From the NCBI GenBank assembly GCA_013696045.1, contig JACCZH010000232.1, positions 1 to 6,152 on the forward strand: DNA of 6,152 bases, written 5' to 3'. The translations under genes were made by a program, and so were the position numbers. Shown here piece by piece: positions 1 to 6,152 of this stretch. The DNA is from Chloroflexia bacterium (GTDB lineage: Bacteria > Chloroflexota > Chloroflexia > Thermomicrobiales > CFX8). Below the pieces are notes generated by a model. That model made no database searches. It was not told the origin of the DNA and saw nothing but the letters and a program-made list of their open reading frames with translations. The number at the start of each line of letters is the position of its first letter. Position 1 is the first letter of the stretch.

Positions 1-795
1 GCGTCATCCACAGCGGTGCTCGCCGACCTTCGCATCGCTGCCAACGACATCGCGCTCTCCGAGCTTTTTGATCGAGCGCTTCGCGACACCGGATTCCTGA
101 CGCTTTTCGAGTCAGGTGACCCGGAGATGATGGACCGCTGGGATAATGTTCTCCAGTTGCGCTCAACAATTGAGCAGTACGATGCGCTGCCACATGAAGA
201 AGCCTTGCCAACCTTCCTCGAGGAAGTGGCGTTGGTGTCCGACGCCGATACGCTTGAGGCGGACGAGGAAAAGGTCACCCTTATTACGCTGCACGCTGTC
301 AAGGGACTGGAGTTCCCGGTCGTGTTTATTACCGGCGTTGAAGAGGGACTGATCCCTCACCAACGGTCCATCTCGGATAATCCTGAGAGCCTTGAGGAAG
401 AACGGCGCCTCTTTTATGTTGGGTTAACTCGCGCTGAGCAGCGACTGTATTTGACACACACCTTCCGGCGCACCCGCTTTGGAACCAGCGAGATGGCCAT
501 ACCGTCTTCGTTTTTAATGTCCATCCCAGATTCAGTTATCGGCAATCTGCCGACCAGATCGCCATCGCGACGCGCCGCCATTTCGACAAGTGGCGCGTCG
601 TTTAATCGATCGGTCGAATCACAGCCATCCTTTCAACGTCTTAGTGAGGGCGACAGGGTCTTTCATACCCGTTTCGGTGATGGTCTGGTAGCAAAAGTGG
701 TTGACAAAGGTGACGACCAGGAAGTCACCGTAAGCTTCAAACGACACGGCCAAAAACGGCTCATGGCGAGCCTGGCCAATCTCACCGTCGGCTGA
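1..795 (+). CDS. pcrA: UvrD/PcrA-type ATP-dependent DNA helicase, C-terminal part (5' end outside window)
   Basis: This is the C-terminal 264 codons of a superfamily 1A helicase, a 3'-5' motor that unwinds DNA in repair and in clearing proteins from DNA. The frame is open to the left edge, so the GTG at 16 is an internal codon and not a start. Numbering from the first base, helicase motif V lies near residues 94-120 (TLHAVKGLEFP, then GVEEGLIPH). Motif VI lies near 131-150 (EERRLFYVGLTRA), with Arg144 as the expected ATP-contacting arginine finger. Residues about 168-213 are a Ser/Arg-rich variable linker. Residues 214-264 (GDRVFHTRFGDG onward) form the Tudor-like domain that in PcrA contacts RNA polymerase. 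Family members are about 700-750 residues, so roughly two thirds is missing. PcrA is preferred over Rep or UvrD2 because of this tail, but the exact paralogue is uncertain. Confidence 0.93.
   Translation, partial: ASSTAVLADLRIAANDIALSELFDRALRDTGFLTLFESGDPEMMDRWDNVLQLRSTIEQYDALPHEEALPTFLEEVALVSDADTLEADEEKVTLITLHAVKGLEFPVVFITGVEEGLIPHQRSISDNPESLEEERRLFYVGLTRAEQRLYLTHTFRRTRFGTSEMAIPSSFLMSIPDSVIGNLPTRSPSRRAAISTSGASFNRSVESQPSFQRLSEGDRVFHTRFGDGLVAKVVDKGDDQEVTVSFKRHGQKRLMASLANLTVG
568..600 (+). repeat. GC-rich inverted repeat (hairpin) in the helicase linker
   Basis: CGACGCGCC (568-576) is the exact reverse complement of GGCGCGTCG (592-600), separated by 15 nt. A G-U and a C-G pair can extend the stem inward to 11 pairs. 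It is followed by TTTAATC, which has only three T's, so it does not meet the usual form of an intrinsic terminator. It lies in the part of the gene encoding the poorly conserved linker, where codon choice is less constrained. Whether it folds or acts in RNA is unknown. Confidence 0.5.
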
Positions 796-799
796 TCTG

Positions 800-806
800 A
801 GAAGGG
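800..806 (+). promoter_or_regulatory. Ribosome binding site of ppdK
   Basis: AGAAGGG sits 8 nt before the GTG at 815, in the 19-bp gap after the helicase stop codon. This purine-rich Shine-Dalgarno match at normal spacing supports the GTG as the true ppdK start. No terminator is visible in the gap, so read-through from the helicase gene is likely. Confidence 0.7.
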
Positions 807-814
807 ACATCAGG

Positions 815-3448
815 GTGGCAAAGTGGGTCTACGCATTTAACGAGGGCAGCGCGAGTCAACGCGATCTGTTGGGAGGCAAGGGCGCGAACCTGGCCGAGAT
901 GACCAACATCGGTATGCCGGTGCCTCCAGGTTTCACCATTACTACTGAAGCGTGCAACGTCTTTCTCAACAGCGGGCGCGAGCTACCTGAAAGGATGTGG
1001 GACCAGGTTCTAGACCTACTGAAATCAGTGGAAGACGGCATCGGACGCACCTTTGGCGGTGACGAAAAGCCGTTGCTCCTCTCAGTCCGCTCGGGCGCTC
1101 GTGATTCTATGCCGGGCATGATGGACACAATCCTGAACCTGGGTCTGAACGAGTCCACGGTCAAGGGACTTGCCGCTGACGCCGACGAGCGCTTCGCCTA
1201 CGACTGCTACCGCCGCCTCGTCCAGATGTATTCCAATGTCGTTCTGGGCGTTCCGGGCGAGAAGTTTGAGGACGCCATCGACGAAGCCAAACGCAACGCG
1301 GGGGTTCGCGACGACAACGAGCTGTCGGCCGATGCATTGAGCGAGCTAGCTCGTGAGTTCAAGCGGATCGTGAAGAAAGAGACCGGAGGCGACTTTCCGG
1401 ATGATCCTTTCGATCAGCTGAAGCTTGCCATCACAGCGGTGTTCGACTCATGGAACACGCGCCGGGCAAAGAACTACCGCGCCCAGAACCACATCCCCGA
1501 TAATCTTGGCACCGCTGTCAACGTCCAGTCTATGGTCTTTGGCAACATGGGATCTGATTGCGCAACCGGGGTCGCCTTTACGCGCGATCCGTCAACCGGG
1601 GAAAAAGGCATCTTTGGCGAGTTCCTCATAAATGCCCAGGGTGAGGACGTCGTATCGGGTGTCCGCACTCCCCAGCCTATCGCGCAGATGGCGAACGATC
1701 CGCTCGTCGCGCCGGCTTATAGCCAGCTTCTGGAGATCTCGGACAGGCTCGAGACGCATTATCGTGACATGCAGGATCTGGAGTTCACCGTTCAGAACGG
1801 AGAACTGTTCATGCTGCAAACTCGCTCGGGCAAGCGTGCCGGGCGCGCGGCCATCAACATCGCGATGGATATGGTCAACGAAGGTATGATTGACCAGAAT
1901 GAGGCACTCCTGAGGGTTGAGCCTCAACAGCTCGACCAGCTTCTCCATCCTATGATTGATCCCGATTTCGAGCCCGATGTACTCGCGACAGGTCTCCCAG
2001 CCAGCCCTGGAGCAGCGACCGGCAAGATTGTCTTCGACGCCGACCGCGCCAAAGCGATGGGTGACGAGGGCAAGGCAGTGATCCTTGTGCGCATCGAAAC
2101 GTCCCCGGAAGACTTCCATGGCATGGTCGGCGCCCAGGGTATTCTAACTGCTCGCGGCGGCATGACCTCGCACGCGGCAGTCGTCGCGCGCGGTATGGGC
2201 AAGCCATGCGTGGCAGGTTGTGGCGCGCTGCAAATAGACTATGCGGCCGGCACAGTCACAGTAGAAGGACGCACGCTTTCCCAACAGGATGACATCACGA
2301 TTGATGGCGCAACTGGCCGGGTTATGGCCGGCAAGGTTCCAACCATCGAGCCTGATCTTGGGGGCAATCTGGCTATTCTGCTGGAATGGGCGGACGTCGC
2401 CCGCACCCTCGGGGTACGAGCTAACGCAGACACTCCAAATGACGCCAGGGTGGCGCGCGAGTTTGGCGCGGGCGGAATCGGTTTGTGCCGCACCGAGCAT
2501 ATGTTCTTTGAGGGCGATCGTCTCCAGCATATGCGCGAGATGATCCTGGCAACAACGACCTCGGAACGACGTCGAGCGCTGGACAGCCTGCTGGAGATGC
2601 AACGGCAAGATTTTGAAGGCATCTTTGAGGCCATGGACGGGTATCCAGTCACTATCCGCACCCTCGATCCACCGCTGCACGAATTCCTCCCGCACGACGA
2701 CGCTGAAATTGAGCAGCTTGCCAGGCATATTGGCCTGCCCGTCGAGCAGATCAAGAACAAGGTCGAATCTCTTCACGAGGCGAATCCGATGCTCGGTCAT
2801 CGCGGCTGCCGGCTTGGCATTTCTTTTCCTGAAATCACCGAGATGCAGGCGCGGGCAATTGTTCAGGCGGCCATTACCTGCAGGAAAAACGGAATCATTA
2901 TTTTCCCCGAGATCATGATCCCGCTCGTTGCCGATGTAAATGAGCTCGCTCGCCAGCGCGAAGTTGTTGACCGGGTGGCATGTGAAGAGTTCGAGAAAGC
3001 CGGAGTGACGGTCGAATACTCCGTGGGGACGATGATCGAGCTCCCGAGGGCGGCACTGACTGCCGACGAAATCGCCGAGCAGGCGGACTTCTTCTCGTTT
3101 GGCACAAACGACCTGACCCAAACCGCCTTCGGCCTCAGCCGCGATGACGCGGGACGATTCCTGCCATTCTATGTGAGTTCAGGCATTTTTGAGCGCGATC
3201 CGTTTGTCACGATTGACCGCAAGGGCGTCGGCGCTCTTATCACGATCGCCGCGGAAAAAGGCAAAGCAACACGGCCAGACCTGAAACTGGGCATCTGCGG
3301 CGAGCATGGTGGAGATCCAGACAGCGTCGAGTTCTGCCATCAGTCTGGACTGGACTACGTATCCTGTTCACCCTTCCGGGTTCCAGTCGCTCGCCTTGCC
3401 GCCGCGCAAGCTGCTATCCGCGGCCGCGAGGAAAGTACCACGGGGTAG
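815..3448 (+). CDS. ppdK: Pyruvate, phosphate dikinase
   Basis: This cytoplasmic enzyme catalyses pyruvate + ATP + Pi to phosphoenolpyruvate + AMP + PPi, reversibly, through a phosphohistidine carried by a swivelling domain. At 877 aa it is full length (the Clostridium symbiosum enzyme is about 874). The N-terminal ATP-grasp part (about 1-340) shows Lys22 (GGKGANLAEM), Arg92 (SVRSGARDSMPGMMDT), Asp321, Glu323, Gln335 and Arg337 (LQTRSGKRAG), which match the known nucleotide-site positions. The central domain (about 380-510) has the signature GGMTSHAAVVARGMGKPC with catalytic His453 and Thr451, the usual target of the bifunctional PPDK regulatory kinase/phosphatase. The C-terminal PEP/pyruvate barrel (about 520-877) has Arg559 (GLCRTEHMFF), Arg615 (TIRTLDPPLHEFLPH), Glu742 (IELPRAAL), Asn765-Asp766 (FGTNDLTQ) and acid/base Cys828 (GICGEHGGDP). 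The alternatives, PEP synthase and enzyme I, are excluded by the domain order and signature motifs. The GTG start is supported by the N-terminus MAKWVYAFNEG and by its ribosome binding site. No key residue is missing and no regulatory protein gene is present in the window. Confidence 0.98.
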   Translation: MAKWVYAFNEGSASQRDLLGGKGANLAEMTNIGMPVPPGFTITTEACNVFLNSGRELPERMWDQVLDLLKSVEDGIGRTFGGDEKPLLLSVRSGARDSMPGMMDTILNLGLNESTVKGLAADADERFAYDCYRRLVQMYSNVVLGVPGEKFEDAIDEAKRNAGVRDDNELSADALSELAREFKRIVKKETGGDFPDDPFDQLKLAITAVFDSWNTRRAKNYRAQNHIPDNLGTAVNVQSMVFGNMGSDCATGVAFTRDPSTGEKGIFGEFLINAQGEDVVSGVRTPQPIAQMANDPLVAPAYSQLLEISDRLETHYRDMQDLEFTVQNGELFMLQTRSGKRAGRAAINIAMDMVNEGMIDQNEALLRVEPQQLDQLLHPMIDPDFEPDVLATGLPASPGAATGKIVFDADRAKAMGDEGKAVILVRIETSPEDFHGMVGAQGILTARGGMTSHAAVVARGMGKPCVAGCGALQIDYAAGTVTVEGRTLSQQDDITIDGATGRVMAGKVPTIEPDLGGNLAILLEWADVARTLGVRANADTPNDARVAREFGAGGIGLCRTEHMFFEGDRLQHMREMILATTTSERRRALDSLLEMQRQDFEGIFEAMDGYPVTIRTLDPPLHEFLPHDDAEIEQLARHIGLPVEQIKNKVESLHEANPMLGHRGCRLGISFPEITEMQARAIVQAAITCRKNGIIIFPEIMIPLVADVNELARQREVVDRVACEEFEKAGVTVEYSVGTMIELPRAALTADEIAEQADFFSFGTNDLTQTAFGLSRDDAGRFLPFYVSSGIFERDPFVTIDRKGVGALITIAAEKGKATRPDLKLGICGEHGGDPDSVEFCHQSGLDYVSCSPFRVPVARLAAAQAAIRGREESTTG

Positions 3449-3474
3449 ACAATGCTTTTATCTGTACGTACACT
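3446..3474 (+). promoter_or_regulatory. Candidate sigma70-type promoter for dgt-dnaG
   Basis: TAGACA (3446-3451, five of six matches to TTGACA) is followed by a 17-bp spacer and TACACT (3469-3474, four of six matches to TATAAT). The -35 box overlaps the ppdK stop codon. Transcription would begin near 3481, giving a leader of about 43 nt to the ATG at 3524 or about 22 nt to the TTG at 3503. The region is locally more AT-rich than the genes around it. This is a consensus match made by eye; the consensus of this organism's own sigma factor is unknown. Confidence 0.45.
3463..3472. promoter_or_regulatory. 10-bp palindrome overlapping the candidate -10 box
   Basis: TGTACGTACA is a perfect palindrome covering the end of the spacer and the first four bases of the proposed -10 element. 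The position would suit a repressor operator. Palindromes of this length are expected several times by chance in 6 kb, so only the location makes it noteworthy. Confidence 0.25.
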
Positions 3475-3523
3475 AGAGTTTCGTTAGGCTCTGTCCCCTG
3501 TCTTGTTTGAATGGCCTGCCGAA

Positions 3524-4582
3524 ATGTCTATCCGAGAAAGTATTGAAGACCGCGAGACCCACTGGCTGGCGCCAGCGGCGGCACGTTCGCGGGCTGCCCT
3601 TCGCGCGATGGCTGAAGACTCCTCATGCCTGCGAACCGAATTCCAGCGCGATCGTGATCGCATCATCCATTGCAAGGCATTTCGACGATTGAAATTCAAG
3701 ACACAAGTCTTCCTTTCGCCCGATGGAGATCACTACCGCAGCCGCTTAACGCACACGCTGGAAGTCACCCAGATCGCCCGCACGATTGCCCGCGCCCTCA
3801 ACCTGAATGAAGATCTAACCGAAGCGATCGGCCTTGGACACGATCTCGGCCATACTCCTTTTGGGCATGTTGGGGAACGATCGCTGGCATCCGTTTACCC
3901 GGGATTCCGGCATAATCAGCAAAGCCTGCGTGTTGTCGAAGTTCTGGAGAACGACGGCGAGGGACTGAACTTGACCGACATGACACGCGATGGCATCCTG
4001 CGTCACTCAAAGCCGGATCACGCTATATCGGGCGAGATGGCGGGAACACCATCGACCGCCGAGGCGCAGGTCGTCAAGATTGCCGACGGCATCGCGTATA
4101 TCAATCATGATTTTGACGACGCTCTCCGCGGTGGCATTCTGACCGTCGATGACATGCCGGAGATTGTCGTAAAACGGCTGGGCAGCCGCCACAGCGAACG
4201 CATCGATACTCTGGTTGTCAACGTTGTCGAAACATCGCAATCGCACATGAGCGAGCAGGTTTCCAGCAGACAGGTCATTCACATGTCCGACCCCATCCTC
4301 GAAGCGACCAATGCATTTCGTGCCATGCTCTTTGAGAAGGTGTACAAGCCGGTCAATAATCTGCCATCCACGCAGGCAGCCGGGCGTGTAGTCACCGAGC
4401 TGTTTCAGTATTTTGTTGACCATCCATCCGAGCTGCCACCAATGATCATTCCAGCGCTCGCTAACGACCCATTGGAGCGCCGTGCCGCCGATGCCGTGGC
4501 GGGAATGACCGACCGCTACGCATTGAGCACGCACGCGCGCCTCCTCCCAGGCAACGAAAGGTCAACACTCAATGGCCGGTGA
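3524..4582 (+). CDS. dgt: dGTPase-like HD-domain deoxynucleoside triphosphate triphosphohydrolase (type 2)
   Basis: Members hydrolyse dGTP or other dNTPs to the deoxynucleoside and tripolyphosphate, controlling the dNTP pool; which dNTP this one prefers cannot be read from sequence. Numbering from the ATG at 3524 (352 aa, normal for the type-2 subfamily), the N-terminus has RESIEDRE..WLAP and then FQRDRDRIIHCKAFRRLKFKTQVF. The HD metal ligands are His77 (RLTHTLEV), His106-Asp107 (GLGHDLGHTPFGH) and Asp188 (KIADGIAYINHD). The C-terminal part has the conserved AGMTDRYAL block (326-334). The start is uncertain. An in-frame TTG at 3503 adds seven residues (1080 bp in all), and neither start has a strong Shine-Dalgarno. 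ATG is preferred because RESIEDRE then lies only a few residues in, as in homologues I recall. The gene follows ppdK by 75 bp and overlaps dnaG by 11 bp, which suggests a dgt-dnaG operon. Confidence 0.95.
   Translation: MSIRESIEDRETHWLAPAAARSRAALRAMAEDSSCLRTEFQRDRDRIIHCKAFRRLKFKTQVFLSPDGDHYRSRLTHTLEVTQIARTIARALNLNEDLTEAIGLGHDLGHTPFGHVGERSLASVYPGFRHNQQSLRVVEVLENDGEGLNLTDMTRDGILRHSKPDHAISGEMAGTPSTAEAQVVKIADGIAYINHDFDDALRGGILTVDDMPEIVVKRLGSRHSERIDTLVVNVVETSQSHMSEQVSSRQVIHMSDPILEATNAFRAMLFEKVYKPVNNLPSTQAAGRVVTELFQYFVDHPSELPPMIIPALANDPLERRAADAVAGMTDRYALSTHARLLPGNERSTLNGR
4556..4562 (+). promoter_or_regulatory. Ribosome binding site of dnaG inside the dgt coding region
   Basis: GAAAGGT lies 9 nt before the dnaG ATG at 4572 and within the last codons of dgt. 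It supports that ATG as the start and independent or coupled re-initiation by ribosomes finishing dgt. Confidence 0.6.
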
Positions 4583-6152
4583 CACCGTCTCCCAGATTAA
4601 AGAGCGGCTTGACGTTGTCGATCTCGTCGGCTCCAAGGTGCAGCTCCGGCAGGCCGGCCGTAACTTCAAGGGCTTGTGCCCGTTCCACACGGAGAAGACA
4701 CCGTCGTTCGTGGTATTCCCTGAGTCGCAGTCGTACCACTGCTTCGGCTGTGGCAAGAGTGGCGACATCTTCTCATTTATGATGGACACCGAGAATCTGG
4801 ACTTTGGCGACACTCTCAAGCAGCTCGCCCAACGCGCGAATGTCGAGATCACATCAGTCGCGGCGCGAGATCCTGAGAGAGACGCCCATCGCGAACGCCT
4901 GATCGAGTTGAACGAGCGCGCCGGCAGTTTCTTCTCCAGCGTGCTGTGGACGTCAGCTCTGGGCGAGCCGGCGCGAGCCCTGCTGGAACGGCGCGGAGTT
5001 GACCGGCAAACCGCCGAACGCTTCGGTCTTGGATTTGCTCCAGACTCCTTCGACGCCCTTAGAAATCATCTGCTGCGTCGCGGCGATGTCGACCAGGATG
5101 TGCTGCTCGAAGCCGGTCTCCAGTCAAAAAACGACAGCGGTCGAGTCTACGATCGTTTCCGCAACCGGGTTATGTTCCCGATCCGAGAACGTTCTGGACG
5201 GACCATTGGATTTGGCGCCCGGGCGCTCGGGGACGAGATGCCGAAATACCTGAACTCTCCGCAGACGCCCATCTTCAACAAGAGTGACGCACTTTACGCC
5301 GTTGACCGCGCTGAAGAAGCCATTCGCCGGGAGCGCACGCTGGTGGTCGTCGAGGGCTACATGGACGCTATCGCGGCCCACCAATTCGGCTTTAGCAACG
5401 TCGTCGCGTCCATGGGCACGGCGTTAACCTCGCAGCAGGTCGGCTCAATCCGGCGCTACGTCGATCGTGTCTTTCTGGCGCTGGACGCCGACGCTGCCGG
5501 ACAGATGGCAACTCTGCGGGCGATTGACTCGGTGCGCGAAAGCTTCAGTGATGAGTCTGCGCCGACAGTCGGCGCAGACACTCTGGTCCGCTTCGAGCGC
5601 GCTCTGGCCGCCGAGGTGCGCATCGTGTTGCTTGAAGGGGGCAAAGATCCGGATGAGCTGATTCGATCTGACCCCGATACGTGGCGGCGAGCGCTCGATA
5701 GAGCCATTCCGCTGGTTGAGTATGTCCTGAACATCAAACTGCGCGATATCGAGCGTACACCGGCAGCGCGGGCCAAAGCGCTGAGGGAAGACGTTGTGCC
5801 GGTCTTGCGGGAGATAAACGACCAGGCGATTCTGGCGCACTATGTCGGTGTTGTCGCGCGTCTCCTTGAGTACAAGGACACGGATGTGCGAGCCGCCCTG
5901 CGCGCCGGGCGCAGCCAGGGCGCTCGTGCAGTGCAAGTGCAGGAACGCCCGGCAGCCGGCGATCCCGAGAGACATCTCGTTCAACTGCTCTTGCAATATC
6001 CATTGACCACAACGGCTCAAGACGAGGCTGTCCAGACAATCAATCTCGACGACGTGCTGGACGCGCGCAACCGCGAGATTTTACGAGTGATTATCGCTGG
6101 AGAGTCGCTCAACGAGACTATGGAGTCCCTACCGGATGAGATAGCACAATAC
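4572..6152 (+). CDS. dnaG: DNA primase DnaG (3' end outside window)
   Basis: DnaG makes the short RNA primers for lagging-strand and restart DNA synthesis, working with the replicative helicase DnaB. The frame is open for 527 codons to the right edge with no stop. The N-terminus VSQIKERLDVVDLVG leads into a CHC2 zinc-binding domain with Cys36, His39, Cys57 and Cys60 (GLCPFHTEKTPSF, YHCFGCGKSGD). The catalytic core has the basic block from residue 194 (DRFRNRVMFPIRERSG, then PKYLNSPQTPIFNKS). The TOPRIM fold shows Glu261 (VVVEGYMDAI) and the metal-binding pair Asp305/Asp307 (LALDADAAG), where Ala replaces the more common Gly between them. After this, residues about 318-345 form a longer segment than in E. 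coli, before GGKDPDELI. From about residue 464 (GDPERHLVQLLLQYP) the C-terminal helicase-interaction domain begins and is cut by the window edge. Full length is usually about 580-650 residues. The start overlaps the dgt end by 11 bp. Confidence 0.97.
   Translation, partial: MAGDTVSQIKERLDVVDLVGSKVQLRQAGRNFKGLCPFHTEKTPSFVVFPESQSYHCFGCGKSGDIFSFMMDTENLDFGDTLKQLAQRANVEITSVAARDPERDAHRERLIELNERAGSFFSSVLWTSALGEPARALLERRGVDRQTAERFGLGFAPDSFDALRNHLLRRGDVDQDVLLEAGLQSKNDSGRVYDRFRNRVMFPIRERSGRTIGFGARALGDEMPKYLNSPQTPIFNKSDALYAVDRAEEAIRRERTLVVVEGYMDAIAAHQFGFSNVVASMGTALTSQQVGSIRRYVDRVFLALDADAAGQMATLRAIDSVRESFSDESAPTVGADTLVRFERALAAEVRIVLLEGGKDPDELIRSDPDTWRRALDRAIPLVEYVLNIKLRDIERTPAARAKALREDVVPVLREINDQAILAHYVGVVARLLEYKDTDVRAALRAGRSQGARAVQVQERPAAGDPERHLVQLLLQYPLTTTAQDEAVQTINLDDVLDARNREILRVIIAGESLNETMESLPDEIAQY
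5555..5579. repeat. Perfect 12-bp inverted repeat with 1-nt centre inside dnaG
   Basis: GTCTGCGCCGAC (5555-5566), a single A (5567), and GTCGGCGCAGAC (5568-5579) are exact reverse complements. The repeat covers the last base of Glu328 through Asp336 of DnaG, in the segment following the TOPRIM aspartates. As RNA it could form an 11-bp stem with a 3-nt loop. No T-tract follows it (ACTCTGG), so it is not an intrinsic terminator. The function, if any, is unknown. Confidence 0.85.

Noticed and set aside
16..18. GTG at 16 as the start of a short stand-alone helicase-domain gene
   Set aside because: The frame is open to base 1 and the protein lacks motifs I-IV, so it is the tail of a longer helicase gene cut by the window edge.
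451..480. TTGACA at 451-456 as an internal promoter
   Set aside because: The 17-bp position downstream is GC-rich (CCGCTT) with no -10-like element.
701..736. TTGACA at 701-706 near the end of the helicase gene as a ppdK promoter
   Set aside because: No reasonable -10 box occurs 16-18 bp downstream; the nearest AT-containing hexamer, TAAGCT at 731, is 24 bp away.
2144..3121. A 325-codon open frame on the - strand opposite ppdK, and shorter ones such as 1592-2119 (-)
   Set aside because: They lie wholly opposite a fully conserved ppdK, their translations show no recognisable domain, and long antisense frames are common opposite GC-rich genes.
3449..3523. Intrinsic terminator after ppdK
   Set aside because: No GC-rich stem followed by a T-run is present in the 75-bp gap.
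3565..3576. 12-bp palindrome GCTGGCGCCAGC near the start of dgt
   Set aside because: Palindromes with six-base arms are expected once or twice in a window of this size; it encodes conserved family sequence and has no supporting context.
5445..6020. A 191-codon open frame on the - strand opposite dnaG
   Set aside because: It is antisense to conserved primase sequence, is rich in Arg/Cys/His in a manner typical of shadow frames, and has no family resemblance.

Overview
The window reads as an ordinary, tightly packed bacterial chromosomal segment with all four protein genes on the + strand: the 3' end of a UvrD/PcrA-type DNA helicase gene, a complete pyruvate phosphate dikinase gene (ppdK), a complete dGTPase-like HD phosphohydrolase gene (dgt), and the first 527 codons of DNA primase (dnaG), which runs off the right edge. 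I see no RNA gene, insertion sequence, CRISPR array, phage gene or replication origin. Moderately high GC, GTG and possibly TTG starts, and the ppdK-dgt-dnaG order with a type-2 dGTPase suggest a Chloroflexota-like (Thermomicrobia-related) or other GC-rich non-proteobacterial genome. That assignment is inferred from protein style and was not tested by a search.

Layout: 1-795 is the helicase C-terminal part (helicase motifs V and VI, a variable linker, and a Tudor-like C-terminal domain). After 19 bp comes ppdK (815-3448, GTG start, good Shine-Dalgarno). A 75-bp gap (3449-3523) carries a plausible sigma70-type promoter overlapping the ppdK stop, with a 10-bp palindrome that overlaps its -10 box. 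dgt (3524-4582, or from an in-frame TTG at 3503) follows. dnaG begins at 4572 inside the end of dgt (11-bp overlap) with its own ribosome binding site, and stays open to the window edge. No intergenic stretch exceeds 100 bp.

How the genes fit together: helicase, dGTPase and primase belong to DNA replication, repair and nucleotide-pool control. dgt and dnaG look translationally coupled. ppdK is the metabolic outlier, interconverting pyruvate and phosphoenolpyruvate with ATP, AMP and PPi; its residues match the well-studied clostridial enzyme almost position for position. The helicase gene and ppdK may be co-transcribed, while dgt-dnaG probably has its own promoter.

I did not find a new biological system. 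The most striking unexplained sequence is a perfect 12-bp inverted repeat with a 1-nt centre inside dnaG (5555-5579), in the segment just after the TOPRIM metal-binding residues. Secondary points are a GC-rich hairpin in the helicase linker (568-600) and the compact promoter-plus-palindrome ahead of dgt.
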